Positions 41,207-51,250 of a stretch of 61,180 bases of DNA are shown piece by piece. The notes under the pieces are model-generated. The model was not told the DNA's origin. It was given only the letters and a program-made list of their open reading frames with translations, and made no database searches. The first letter of the stretch is position 1, and the number at the start of each line of letters is the position of its first letter. The DNA lies in the NCBI RefSeq assembly GCF_030066895.1, contig NZ_JASJAV010000034.1:1-61180 (forward strand). The letters run 5' to 3'. Source of the DNA: Breoghania sp. (GTDB lineage: Bacteria > Pseudomonadota > Alphaproteobacteria > Rhizobiales > Stappiaceae). Made by a program: the position numbers and the translations under genes.

Positions 41207-41236
41207 GAACCGTACCCAACAGAGAGACACACTCAA

Positions 41237-41677
41237 ATGAACAAGCTGGACGTCACCGAAATGATCTTCGAGAAGAAGCACACCGCCGGGCTCACCTGGG
41301 CCGGAATGGCGGAAGCGATCGGGATGTCGGAGGTTTTCACCACGTCGGCCTGCCTCGGCATGAACTCGCTGCCGCGCGAGAAGGTGGATGCGCTCGTCGC
41401 CCATCTCGGCCTGCCGCAGGAAGCAGCCATCGTGCTGGCGGAGTATCCGACCAAGGTCTTCCCGCAGACGATCACGACCGACCCATGCATCTACCGCTTC
41501 TACAAAATCATGGGCGTCTACGGGGACACGCTGAAGGAGCTGAACCAGGAAAAGGACGGCGACGGCATCATGAGCACCATCGACTTCGATATGAGCGTCG
41601 ACATGCTGCCCAACCCCAAGGGCGACCGGATCGAGGTCCGGATGAGTAGCAAGTTCCTGCCCTACGACGCCTGGTAA
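41237..41677 (+). CDS. cynS: cyanate hydratase (cyanase), catalytic Glu changed to Lys
   Basis: Intact-length 146-residue cyanase, which converts cyanate and bicarbonate to ammonia and CO2 in the cytosol as a homodecamer. The N-terminal half is the helical (HTH-like) domain; the C-terminal dimerisation domain holds the active site. Counting with a constant offset of nine from the E. coli enzyme, catalytic Arg96 is Arg87 (YRF) and Ser122 is Ser113 (GIMS), but Glu99 is Lys90 (codon AAA at 41504-41506, a G to A change). The enzyme is therefore likely dead. AGAGAGA lies before the ATG, and a terminator follows. Supports cyanate as the substrate of the upstream transporter. Confidence 0.92.
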   Translation: MNKLDVTEMIFEKKHTAGLTWAGMAEAIGMSEVFTTSACLGMNSLPREKVDALVAHLGLPQEAAIVLAEYPTKVFPQTITTDPCIYRFYKIMGVYGDTLKELNQEKDGDGIMSTIDFDMSVDMLPNPKGDRIEVRMSSKFLPYDAW

Positions 41678-41696
41678 TTCAGCCAACGACAAGGTG

Positions 41697-41747
41697 GGCG
41701 CGGATGGAGGCGGGTTAAAGAACCAGCCTTGTCCGCGCCGCTTTTGA
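41697..41747 (+). terminator. hairpin terminator after cynS
   Basis: GGCGCGGA (41697-41704) and TCCGCGCC (41732-41739) form a perfect eight-base stem with a 27-base loop, followed by GCTTTTGATTT. It lies 20 bases after the cyanase stop. Confidence 0.65.
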
Positions 41748-42246
41748 TTTCCGGCCACGCACGCAGTACGGCTGCGAAGGCAGCCCGGCGTCTTCAGCAC
41801 CCTGCACGGTACAATCTTACCGGCGTCATCCCGGACGCGATGCGGCACCCAGTGACGCTTCGCAGACCCGGGATCTACACTTGATATCTGCCGTTCACGG
41901 CCTGCCGCCCGGGATGGCGCTGGAGAGAATGTGTGCAAGGCAAGAGCTGCCGGACTGCACCCACCTCCCCACACCCGCCTTGCGCTCATCTTCTCCCGCT
42001 ACGACAATCGAAGGTTTTGTGAACCGTACCGCTTTTCGGTCGGCCATCCCCATTGCGCCCGCCGCTTTTCGGGCGCTATCTGATCGGCCTTCACGATGGC
42101 CGCGGGGCGAAAAATCCGTTTGCCGGATCGCCCGAGGACCTCATCGAACCTGAACCATCGCACGCGCGAAAGCCGGATTTCGGCCACGCATGCAGATGAT
42201 ACGTGTCCCGTTTCCATGCGGGCATGATTTGCGGAGATGATACGAG
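41748..42246. other. intergenic region with degenerate dispersed repeat
   Basis: About 500 bases without a gene. Near 41824-41880 it holds CGTCATCCCGGACGC and ACCCGGGATC, the ends of a common alphaproteobacterial repeat, with a further CCCGGGATGGCG near 41912. The rest shows no coding bias and no known RNA. Confidence 0.5.
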
Positions 42247-43174
42247 ATGGCTGAGAGCGGCTGGGCCCTGGCCTTGCATGGCGGTGCGGGCACGATCCTC
42301 AAGAAAATGATGACCCCGGAACGCGAAACCGGTTACCACGTGGGGCTTGAGGCGGCGCTGGCGGCGGACCGCGCGGTTCTGGAAGCTGGCGGCAAGGCCG
42401 AGGATGCGATCGTCGCCGCGGTCATGTCGATGGAAGACAATCCGCTCTTCAATGCCGGGCGCGGCGGCGTCTTCACCAGCGCAGGCAAGATCGAGATGGA
42501 TGCCGCGATCATGCGCGGCAGCGACCGGGCATCCGGCGCGGTTGCGGGTATCCACCGTGCGCAACCCGATCACGCTTGCGCGCCGGGTGATCGAGAAATC
42601 CCAGCACGTGATGCTGTGCGGCGAAGGTGCTGAGCTTTTCGCCCGCGAGCAGGGCTTTGAGGCCATGCCCGCGTCTTACTTCGAGACCGAGTACCGGCGC
42701 GAGCAGCTTCGCGATGTACAGAAGCGCAACGAGATCTCGCTCGACCACAACGATCACAAATACGGCACGGTGGGCTGCGTGGCGCGCGACAGCCGGGGCG
42801 ATCTGGCGGCGGCGACGTCCACCGGCGGCGTGACCAACAAGCATCCCGGCCAGGTCGGCGACAGCCCGATGATCGGCGCGGGCACCTATGCCAGCAATAC
42901 CGGCGCTGCGGTTTCGGCCACCGGCTTCGGCGAGGCCTTCATCCGCGAGATTGTGGGCCGTGATATTGCCGCGTTCATTCAGCTTGCCGGGCTCTCGCTG
43001 GAAGAAGCGGTGCGGCGTAAGGTGATGGTCGACCTGCCCCCGATCGGCGGCAACGGCGGCGTGATCGCCATCAGTGCAACCGGTGAACCGGTGCTGATGT
43101 TCAACACGCCGGGCATGTATCGCGCATCGATCAGCGAGGGCGGCGAGGTCAAGATCGGCATCTACGCCGACTAA
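42247..43174 (+). pseudogene. iaaA: isoaspartyl peptidase/L-asparaginase (Ntn hydrolase), frameshifted
   Basis: Plant-type asparaginase that self-cleaves before a Thr to form the active enzyme and removes isoaspartyl or asparaginyl groups. The alpha part begins MAESGWALALHGGAGTI and includes NPLFNAGRGGVFTSAG; a one-base break near 42552 divides it from STVRNPITLARRVIEKSQHV. The nucleophile Thr begins the beta part in HKYGTVGCVARD, followed by ATSTGGVTNKHPGQVGDSP and IGAGTYA, the substrate site. About 305 residues when joined. It stands alone between two intergenic repeats; no operon partner is obvious. Confidence 0.85.
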
Positions 43175-43281
43175 AAGACCGTCCCGGCAAGACGGCCGGA
43201 AATGGCGACATGCGGACCGGCCGCAATTGCGGCCGGTCTCGCGCACGTATGATGCGGCCGGGCCGTTATCGCTTGATCGCT

Positions 43282-43373
43282 CCACCGTCATTGCCCGGCG
43301 CAGTCCGGGCAATCCAGCAGGCCGCTGCATATGCGGAAATCTCTGGATCCCCCGGACTTCGCCGGGGGATGAC
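43282..43373. repeat. dispersed double-hairpin repeat, copy 1
   Basis: Two perfect hairpins, ATTGCCCGG/CCGGGCAAT (43290-43313) and TCCCCCGG/CCGGGGGA (43348-43370), are joined by a variable linker. The same arrangement occurs at 51986-52077 with only small changes outside the linker. Confidence 0.85.
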
Positions 43374-43771
43374 GACAAAAAGATTCTGTATGAGATCGAG
43401 GAACGCATCGGGAGACGGGGAGCTCGCTGGATGACCGGCACGACCCCTATATAGTCAATTTATATTTTCTCATTATATAATATAAGAAGAACGATACATT
43501 TTATATTGCATAAAAATAAAATATATTTTCGAAAATCAAACCAATATTCCGAACTGCAATATTCAATAAAATATATAAATAATTATATAAATTAAAATAT
43601 TAATTTACGTTATCATGAAAATGGTGATCGATTCAGCAATTTGACTACAAATTAGGCGTCTTTTGCCGCTCATTTGGTCAAGCTGTTTATGTAACAAATA
43701 ATATATTCCTGATACACTTGCTAATGAATAGAACAGACCGCAACGCACTTCCACGTGCGAGGAACGAGCGT
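43374..43771. other. A+T-rich promoter region of the liv operon
   Basis: From about 43440 to 43720 the base composition falls far below the surroundings, with many ATAT and AAAATAAAT runs. It lies directly upstream of livG and must contain its promoter, but no single -35/-10 pair stands out. No gene is seen. A short in-frame extension of livG back to 43718 is possible. Confidence 0.5.
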
Positions 43772-44566
43772 ATGCCAAGCGATTCACGCGCCTTGCTGCG
43801 GGTCCAACAGCTCACTAAGGACTTCGGCGGCGTCAGGACTCTGTCGGGTGTCGACTTCCAAGTCCCCGAAGGGGTTCTGGCAGGTCTCATCGGCCCGAAC
43901 GGATCCGGCAAGACCACCGCCTTCAATCTAGTGACCGGTGTCCTCAAGCCGACTTCGGGCAAGATAGTCTTTGCCGATGTCGACGTGAGGGGCAACCCGC
44001 CCGAGCGTAATGCACAGCTCGGGATGGCGCGCACCTTTCAAAACATCCGCCTGTTTCGCGACCTGCCCGTGATCGACAACGTGATGGTCGGCCTGCACAT
44101 GCGTCGCGGGCCGGGTTTCTGGTCGACGATCCTGGGCCTGCCGCAGGCCAGATCCGCGGAGCGCGACATTCGCCGCAAGGCTCTGGAAGCGCTCGACGTG
44201 CTGGGGCTCGCCAACAAGGCCGATCAGATCGTCGCCAATCTTCTCTACGGCGATCAACGCAAGGTGGAATTCGCCCGCGCGCTCGCCACCGGGCCACAGC
44301 TTCTGCTGCTCGACGAGCCGACCGCCGGGATGAACCCGCACGAGATGGCCGATCTCGGGCAGACCATCGCCAAGCTGCATAAGGATCTCGACCTCACCGT
44401 GCTAATGGTCGAGAACGACATGAAGATGGTTATGGGGATCTGCGAAGAGCTCACCGTCATCAATCAGGGGCAGAAACTCGCCGTGGGTACGCCTCGTGAA
44501 ATTCAGAACAATTCCGCCGTCATCGACGCCTATCTGGGCCGACGCCGCGAGAAGCAGAATGCTTGA
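43772..44566 (+). CDS. livG: branched-chain amino-acid ABC transporter ATPase LivG
   Basis: First ATPase of a HAAT-type transporter, intact. Walker A is GPNGSGKTTAFN, the LivG-specific insert MARTFQNIRLFRDLPV follows, the signature is LLYGDQRKVEFARAL (relatives usually LPYGxQR or LSYGxQR), Walker B is LLLLDEPTAGMNP, and the switch reads VENDMKMVM, where His is common. ATG 43772 is chosen because GAGGAACGAG precedes it and the conserved domain starts ten residues later; an in-frame ATG at 43724 and TTG at 43718 are alternatives. The start of livF lies within its last codons. Confidence 0.88.
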   Translation: MPSDSRALLRVQQLTKDFGGVRTLSGVDFQVPEGVLAGLIGPNGSGKTTAFNLVTGVLKPTSGKIVFADVDVRGNPPERNAQLGMARTFQNIRLFRDLPVIDNVMVGLHMRRGPGFWSTILGLPQARSAERDIRRKALEALDVLGLANKADQIVANLLYGDQRKVEFARALATGPQLLLLDEPTAGMNPHEMADLGQTIAKLHKDLDLTVLMVENDMKMVMGICEELTVINQGQKLAVGTPREIQNNSAVIDAYLGRRREKQNA

Positions 44567-45281
44567 ACTCGAAGACGTTCATATCAACCGAGGGGGGCAC
44601 CCATGCCGTGCGCGGCATCTCCCTCACCGTGGGGCACGGCGAGATTATCTCCCTGATCGGCGCCAACGGCGCGGGCAAGACGACGACGCTGTCCGCCATC
44701 TCCGGATTGCTGCGCCCGCGCAAGGGGAAAATCCTTTTCCAGCCCGACGAAAAGTCCGACCTGACGGCCGAGAGGGCGGAGCGGATCGTCTCCGTCGGCA
44801 TCTACCATTGCCCGGAGGCCCCCCGCCAGATCTTCGGCAATCTCTCCGTCACGGAGAACCTGAAGATCGGCGCGTACCTGCGCAAGGATACGGCGGGAAT
44901 AGAGAAGGATCTCGCCGACATTCACCGCCGCTTCCCGATCCTGGAAGAGCGCGGGTCGGTGCCCGGCGACAAGCTTTCGGGCGGCGAACAGATGATGCTC
45001 GCCATCGGCCGCGCGCTGATGAGCAAGCCCAAGCTGATCCTGTTCGACGAACCCTCGCTCGGGCTGGCGCCGATCCTTGTCGAGCAGATCTTCGAAATTC
45101 TCGAAACCACCCGCAAGGAGGGCGTCACGGTGCTTCTGGTCGAACAGAACGCCGCCATGGCGCTTGAATTCTCCGACCGGGCCCTACGTGATCGAGGCGG
45201 GCGAAATCACCCTGTCCGGCAACGGGGCACGAGCTGGCCTCCAATAGCGACGTCCAGCGCGCTTACCTGGGAGCCGCATGA
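44559..45281 (+). pseudogene. livF: branched-chain amino-acid ABC transporter ATPase LivF, frameshifted
   Basis: Second ATPase. Starting at ATG 44559 (MLELEDVHINRGG), a break in a run of six G's near 44596 moves to the frame THAVRGISLTVGHGEIISLIG. Walker A GANGAGKTTTLS, signature LSGGEQMMLAIGRAL and Walker B LILFDEPSLGLAP are intact. A second break near 45183 separates FSDRA from YVIEAGEITLSGNG, and the protein ends RAYLGAA. The TGA at 45279-45281 overlaps the livH start. Confidence 0.86.
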
Positions 45282-46165
45282 TGACCTTCCACTATCTCGT
45301 CGACCAGCTCGTCAACGGCTTGATCCTCAGCAGCATGTATGCGCTGGTGGCCATTGGCTTTTCGATGATCTACGGCATCCTGCGCCTGATCAACTTCGCC
45401 CACGGCGACATCCTGACCACCGGACTGGCGAGCCTCGCCGGGCTGGGCCTTCCCTTCCCGCTCGTGCTGCTGATCGTGCTGATCGCGGGTGCCGCCGTCG
45501 GCATGCTGATCGAGCGCACCACCTTCTGGCCGATGCGCGGATCGCCCCAGGTGACCGGCTTCATCGCCTCGCTGGCGGTTTCCATCATTCTGGAAAACCT
45601 GGCGATCATGATCCTGTCGGCCCAGCCGCGCACCTTCCGCATTCCCGCCTATCTGAACACGCTGTTGAATTTCGGCCCCGTCTCCATCCGGGTGATCGAT
45701 CTGATGATCGTGGTTCTGGCGATCATCCTGATGATCGCACTCGCCTCCTTCGTGCGCTTCACCAAGGTCGGCATCGCGATGCGGGCAACGGCCGAGAACT
45801 ACGACGTCGCCCGGCTGATGGGCATCAACATCAACCGCATGATCATGCTGGCCTTAGCCATCGGCAGCGCGCTTGCCACGGTCGCCGACCTGATGTGGGG
45901 CGGCGAATACGGGCAGATCAGCCCGCTGATGGGCGTCCTTCCCGGCCTGAAGGCCTTTGTCGCCGCCGTCATCGGCGGGGTCGGGTCGATCTCGGGCGCG
46001 GTTCTGGGCGGCTACATTCTCGGCATGGCGGAAGTGCTGTTCGTCGACCTGCTGCCGCCCGCACTGTCGGGCTATCGAAACGCCTTCGTCTTCGGTGCGC
46101 TGATCGTCGTGCTTCTGGTTCTTCCCAACGGGCTTCTCGGCCGCAACACGGAGACGCGGGCATGA
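45278..46165 (+). CDS. livH: branched-chain amino-acid ABC transporter permease LivH
   Basis: Intact 295-residue inner-membrane permease with about eight hydrophobic segments. It opens with VNGLILSSMYALVAIGFSMI and YGILRLINFAHGDIL, the LivH signature (NFAHG). GIAMRATAENYDVARLMGIN is the EAA-like loop contacting the ATPases. It overlaps livF and livM by ATGA-type junctions. Confidence 0.92.
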   Translation: MMTFHYLVDQLVNGLILSSMYALVAIGFSMIYGILRLINFAHGDILTTGLASLAGLGLPFPLVLLIVLIAGAAVGMLIERTTFWPMRGSPQVTGFIASLAVSIILENLAIMILSAQPRTFRIPAYLNTLLNFGPVSIRVIDLMIVVLAIILMIALASFVRFTKVGIAMRATAENYDVARLMGININRMIMLALAIGSALATVADLMWGGEYGQISPLMGVLPGLKAFVAAVIGGVGSISGAVLGGYILGMAEVLFVDLLPPALSGYRNAFVFGALIVVLLVLPNGLLGRNTETRA

Positions 46166-47203
46166 GCGAGCGCGACACATTCCTCCCCAAGTTCGCCGTC
46201 CTTGCGATCATCGGCTCCGGGCTCGTCTTCTGGGAACGTTCCGTACTCGACCCTTACGCCCTATCAATCGTGATGTTCGTCGGCATCAACATCATCCTGG
46301 CGGTCAGCCTCAACATCTCCAACGGCTTCACCGGCCTGTTCTCGCTGGGCCACCCCGCCTTCATGACGGTGAGCGGCTACATGACTGCGATCCTGGTCAT
46401 GCCGGCGGCCCGCAAGGGACTGATGCTGCCCGACCTGCCGCTTTTCCTGGCCGGTCAGGAATGGAGCTTTCTGCCAACCCTCCTGTGCGGCGGGCTCCTG
46501 TCGGCGCTGGTCGCCGTCATCGCCGGCTTTCCGGTGCTGCGCTTGCGCGGACATTACCTTGCGGTCGCAACGCTCGGACTCATCTTCATCATCCACAGCC
46601 TTGCGGTGAACCTCGACGGCATCACGCGCGGCGCGCTGGGGCTTTCGGGCCTACCCGCCCACACGACGCTGTGGTGGGTCTACGGCTTCGTGCTGCTGAC
46701 GTTGTTTGTGTGCTGACGTCTGAAGCACTCCTCGATGGGCCGCACCATGCTGGCGATCCGGGAAAACGAGCTGGCGACCGCCTGTCTCGGCATCAAGGTC
46801 GCGCGTACCCGCGTCTTCGCCTTCGCGCTCGGCGCCTTCTTTGCCAGCATCGCTGGACGGGCTGTGGGCGCATGTGGTGATGCTGATCAGCCCTGAATCC
46901 TTCTCCTTCGGCCTCGCCTTCCAGCTTGTGGTGATGGTCGTGGTCGGCGGAACCGGCTCGATGATCACCGGCGCAACGCTCGTTGCCACCGTGCTGACGC
47001 TCGCCACCGAGTTCCTCAAGCCGGTCGAGGAATCGCTCAACCTTTTCGGGGCCAGCAAGATCGTTGTCGCGGTCGGCGTGATCCTCGTCCTCATCTACCG
47101 TCCCGCCGGACTGTTCGGCACAGCGGAGCCCCAACCGCTGAACTGGATAAGACGACTGAGCAACCGGCGCACCTCCCCCCCCCCCGCAAACACTGCTCAA
47201 TGA
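46162..47203 (+). pseudogene. livM: branched-chain amino-acid ABC transporter permease LivM, stop and frameshift
   Basis: LivM-type permease. NISNGFTGLFSLGHPAFM is the family motif in the first third. A TGA (46714-46716) follows LLTLFVC and precedes RLKHSSMGRTMLAIRENELA, where relatives have Trp, so TGG to TGA. Within the helix FALGAFFASIAG a break near 46857 leads to GLWAHVVMLISPESFSFGLA and the last helices. The C-terminal tail ends in a run of eleven C's near 47177-47187, a likely site of length error, so the natural end is uncertain. Confidence 0.86.
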
Positions 47204-48342
47204 ACAGAAAAGCAATATCCATGCAGACTTGGATGAAGAGTTTGGCATCGGCAGCCGTCGGCACACTCCTCGCCGCAACGGCAGGGTCCGCCCAGGCGGC
47301 CGCCTCCATCAACATCGTCGCCCTCTACAACCTGTCGAGCGGCGGCCAGGCTTCGCTCGACGTTCCCTCGCTGAACGGCGCCAAGCTGAAGGCGAAGATA
47401 ATCAACGAGGCAGGCGGCGTCCTCGGCGGGCGCATGCTGAAGGTGACCGCGCTCGACACGAAGAACGACACCCGCGAGGCCGCGATCGCTGCCAAGCGCG
47501 CCATCGCCATGAAGGGTGTTTCCGCCGGTATCGGCTTCTCCGATTCCACCTTCGTGCTTGCCGCGGCTCCGCTGTTCCAGACGGCGAAGATCCCGTTCGT
47601 CACCTCCGGCGCGACCTCTCCTGACCTGCCGTCCAGGCTGAGGCGATGGCCGAATACGCCTACAACACGCTGAAGATCCACAAGGTCGCGATCTGGACCG
47701 ACCGCGGCATGGACTACACCACCGGCCTGACCAAGTACTTCGAGAAGCGCTTCAAGGATCTCGGCGGCGAAGTCGTCCTGTCCGACGTCTTCATGACCTC
47801 CGACCAGGACTTCTCCGCTCTCGTCTCCCGCCTGAAGTCCACCGAGGGCATTCAGGGCGTCTACGCAGACTCCGTCCGGTCCGGACACGGCCGGCATCAT
47901 CATCAAGCAGATCCGCGAAGCCGGACTTGACCTGCCGATCATGGGCGGCGACGGCCTCGACACCGACCTAGTTGTCTCCGTTCCGGGCAAGACGATGGCC
48001 ACCAATGTCTACTTCACGACGCATGCCTATGTCGGCCTCGACACCGGCCCGGCCAACGAGTTCCGCACCACCTACACGAAGGAATACGGCCACGAGCCGG
48101 AGAATGCCTTCGCCGCGCTGGGCTACGATGCGATGGGCGTCGTCACCACAGCCATCGAGACCGCGGGCTCTGCCGATCCAGCCGCCGTTTCCGCCGCTCT
48201 TGCCAAGACCAACGGCTATGAGGCGGTCACCGGTGCTCTGACCTATCCCGAAGGCAGCCGCGTCCCCTCCAAGCCGGTCGCGATCATGCATGTCGACAAG
48301 GGTAGAGTCGACTTCGACACGATCGTGACGCCGCAGGACTGA
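47200..48342 (+). pseudogene. branched-chain amino-acid-type ABC solute-binding protein, deletion and frameshift
   Basis: Periplasmic binding protein of the LivJ type. The Met at 47221 begins a typical signal peptide (MQTWMKSLASAAVGTLLAAT, cleavage after AQA); 47200 is an alternative start. Lobe 1 has IVALYNLSSGGQASLDVPSL. Near 47636 about 15 residues are lost between GATSPDLPS and AEAMAEYAYNTLKIHKVAIW, with a frame change; a second break lies near 47880, at ADSVRS to AGIIIKQIREAG. The sequence then runs to DFDTIVTPQD. As last gene of the liv set it defines the substrate, which may be an amide or urea-like compound as well as an amino acid. Confidence 0.83.
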
Positions 48343-48362
48343 TCGACACGATTCGACAAATT

Positions 48363-48395
48363 CCCCGGCCGGGCGGCTTAACCAACCGGCCGGGG
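48363..48395 (+). terminator. strong hairpin after the liv binding-protein gene
   Basis: CCCCGGCCGG (48363-48372) pairs perfectly with CCGGCCGGGG (48386-48395), loop 13 bases, 20 bases after the stop. There is no T-run, so it may stabilise the mRNA or act with Rho. Confidence 0.55.
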
Positions 48396-48456
48396 CCACC
48401 AGATAAAACGCGGAAGGCGCCTTGCGTCGTCCGCCCTGGGAGATTTTACCCCCGAC

Positions 48457-49217
48457 ATGACCGACGGACTTCTGTATGACGACGATTGCGGACCTTTCGA
48501 GACGGAAAACCCGGCCTCCGCATCGCCCTTCTTCTTCACATCTGACCACACGAGCCGCACCATTCCGCGACGCCTGGGATCGCTCGGCCTGTCCGAGGCG
48601 GATCTCGGCAAGAACATCGCCTGCGACATCGGCATTTACGAGGTCACCACGCGGATCGCGAAAGCGCTCGATGCGACCTACGTCTATCAACCCTATTCGC
48701 GCCTCGTGATCAACTGCAATCACAAACCGGGCACGAACAGTCGGTCGCCCCGGTGAGCGACGGTATCCGCATTCCGGGAAACGAAGGCTTCTCCCGTCAA
48801 CAGATCGAGGCCCGTCGCACGGAAATTCTGGAGCCCTACCAGAAGAAGATCGCCTACACGCGCGATGCGCGCCGCGCGGCCTCGCAGCCGACGCTGTTCT
48901 TTTCCATGCACAGCTGCACGCCGGTTTTCGGAAACCAGCCGCCGCGCCCCTGGCATATCGGCATCATGTCGGACGGCGACTGGCGCATCGGCGATGCGCT
49001 GATCGAATTTCTGGAAAAAGAAACCAATTTTTGCATCGGACGTAATCAGTCGTATGAGATTAACACGGCAACCGACTACACTATTCCCGTCCACGCGATC
49101 GGCAGAAGCTTGCCCTATGTGGAGATCGAGATCCACCAGGATCTGATCGGCGATGAAGCCGGACAGCAGGCCTGGGCAGACCTTCTGACGGACATCTTCC
49201 CCGACGGCAGCACAGCA
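48457..49217 (+). pseudogene. N-formylglutamate amidohydrolase family protein, frameshifted
   Basis: Zinc hydrolase of the HutG/FGase family, which removes formyl groups from N-formylglutamate and related amides. FFFTSDHTSRTIPRRLG is the entry motif. Several conserved positions are altered: ACDIGIYEV lacks the preceding His, and SRLVINCNHKPG replaces the usual IDCNR, changes explained by G to A. One break near 48745 leads to VSDGIRIPGNEGFS. The His-containing SMHSCTPVF and YVEIEIHQDLIGDEAGQQ follow. The frame then runs without a stop into the RpiR sequence (FPDGSTAKNTAPAVRSL), so the 3' limit is set by homology only. Confidence 0.78.
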
Positions 49218-50069
49218 AAGAACACTGCTCCTGCGGTCCGCTCCTTGCGCGAGCAGGTCCGCCAGAAGCTGCCGGACTTCACCGATGCGGAACGCCGCGT
49301 CGCGCAGACGCTGCTGGCGGACTATCCCGTCGCCGGCCTTGAAACGATCGCCCGCTTTGCCAAGCGCGCGGGCACCAGCGGGCCGACGATCCTGCGCTTC
49401 GTCTCCCAGCTCGGCTTCCAGACCTATGCCGATTTCCAGAACGCCCTGCACGAGGAGATCCATATCCGCCTGCAGGGTCCGCTGACCCACTATCCTTCCG
49501 CCAGTCATCCAGAAAAGACGGACCTGACCGAGCAGGTCTCGGAGACGATGCGCGCCAATATCGCGACCGTCAGCCAGGCGCTGGCGCAGGAGGATCTGCG
49601 CGAGATCACGGCGCTTTTAAGCGACGTGGACCGCACGGCCTTCTTTCTCGGCGGTCGCTTCAGTCACATTCTGGCGACCTATTTCCATCACTACATGCGC
49701 GAGCTGCACCCGAAAGTGCGGCTCGTGCGCGACACCAGCGCGACCTGAGCCGACTACCTGCTCGATGTCAGGCCCGGCGACGTTCTGGTGGTATTCGATT
49801 TCCGGCGCTACCAGGCCGATGTTCTAGAATTCGCCAAGGCGGCCGCAGCCTAGGGCGCGACGCTGTTGCTGATCAACGACGTCTGGTACTAGCCGATCGC
49901 CTCATTTGCGCACAAGGTCGTCGCCTGCCCGGTCGGCATCCCGAGCGCCTTTGACAGCGGCGTCGCCGAGCTGGCGAGCATTGAAATGATCGTGTCCGCG
50001 GTCGTGGAAGAACTCGGCCCAAACGCCAAGGAACGCATAACGGCTCTGGAAGACCTGCGCCGGACCTTC
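49218..50069 (+). pseudogene. RpiR-family transcriptional regulator with three stops
   Basis: MurR/RpiR-type regulator: N-terminal helix-turn-helix (FAKRAGTSGPTILRFVSQLG, residues about 35-80) and a C-terminal SIS sugar-isomerase-like domain (FFLGGRFSHILATYFHHYM). Stops: TGA 49746-49748 (SAT-ADYLLDVRPGDV, Trp expected), TAG 49851-49853 (KAAAA-GATLLLIND, Gln likely) and TAG 49890-49892 (DVWY-PIASFAHKVV). It has no start of its own and is in frame with the preceding hydrolase and with the following glutamine-synthetase-like sequence. About 284 codons, the normal length. Confidence 0.8.
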
Positions 50070-51245
50070 AGTTTCGGCCAAATCGCGCCCTCGCCGTGGC
50101 TCTCCTTCGGCGACGTCATGCTGAAGGCGGATCCGCGCACGCGCGTGGAGGTCGATTTCGAGGACGGAACGCCCGCCGAGCGCTTCTATCTCTCCGACGT
50201 GGAGAACACGGATGGCACCCGCTGGGACTGCTGCCCGCGCAGCGCGCTGAAGGATGCGGTCGAGACGCTTCGCGAGGAGACCGGGCTGACGCTGAAGGCG
50301 ACCTTCGAGCACGAGTTCATCTACGAGAACGCGAATGCCGGAGCGACCAACATGTACGCGCTGGAGGCGATCCACAAGCACGGCGCCTTCGGCGAGACCT
50401 TCCTGGCCGCGACACGGCGCGTCGGGCTCAAGGTGGACAGCTACCTCTCCGAATTCGCCGCAGCCCAGTTCGAGGTGACTATGCCGCCGCGCGAAGCGCT
50501 TGCGGCCTGCGACCACGCCATCATCGTCAAGGAAATGGTGCGTGCGACCGCCTGGTGGCTGGGATCCTCGGTCACCTTCTCGCCCCCCCTGACGCCCGAT
50601 GGGTTCGGCAACGGCGTCCACATCCATTTCAGTCTGTGGGAGGAGGACGACCAGCCGGTCAGCTATGATCCGGAAGGGCCGCACAAGGTCTCCGCGCCGG
50701 CGCAAAAGTTCCTGGCGGGCATCGTGCGGCACATGCCCGCTCTCGTCGCCTTCACCGCGCCTTCGCCGATCTCCTTCCTGCGGCTGGTTCCCCATAGCTG
50801 GACTGGTGCCTGATCGAATATCGGCGTGCGCGACCGCGAGGCGGGCCTGCGCATCTACCCGACATTCGGGCCGGAGGACAAGACCGCCCAACAGTTCAAT
50901 TTCGGGTATCGCGCCGCCGACACCACCGCCAATCCGTATCTGACGCTGGCGATGATCATCCACGCCGGGCGTCTGGGCATGCGTGACGAGCTCTCCATGC
51001 CGGAGCCGACGGTGAACACCGATCCGGAGAACCTGAGCGAGGACGAGCGCAAGGTGAACAGCATCGTCCGCCTGCCGACTTCAGTCAGCGAGGCGCTGGC
51101 CGCGCTGAAGGCGGACGACAACCTGAAGGCCTGCCTGCCGGAGGCGCTGCACTATCTCTACGTGACCAACAAGACCGCGGAAGCGGAGCTTGTGGACGGC
51201 CGGTCGCCGGAAGAGCTGCGCGCGCGTTACGCTAAGGTTTACTGA
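50070..51245 (+). pseudogene. glutamine synthetase family protein lacking the N-terminus
   Basis: GlnA-like ligase of the class that acts on glutamate or other amino acids and amines. The sequence enters at SFGQIAPSPWLSFGDVMLKA, so about 80 residues of the N-terminal beta-grasp domain are absent and it is joined to the RpiR C-terminus. The metal and substrate motifs TFEHEFIYE, GNGVHIHFSLW and the region PSPISFLRLVPHSWTGA are present; a TGA (50811-50813) interrupts before SNIGVRDREAGLRIYP. It ends ELRARYAKVY. In-frame joining implies a deletion of roughly 250 bases or more plus any intergenic DNA. In context it could have been a gamma-glutamyl-amine or formyl-type amide synthetase. Confidence 0.82.
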
Positions 51246-51250
51246 GCCAA

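Noticed and set aside
39860..41989. Very long open frame (709 codons) on the minus strand across the cyanate-type operon
   Set aside because: It is an antisense shadow in high-GC DNA; the plus strand carries clear protein families throughout.
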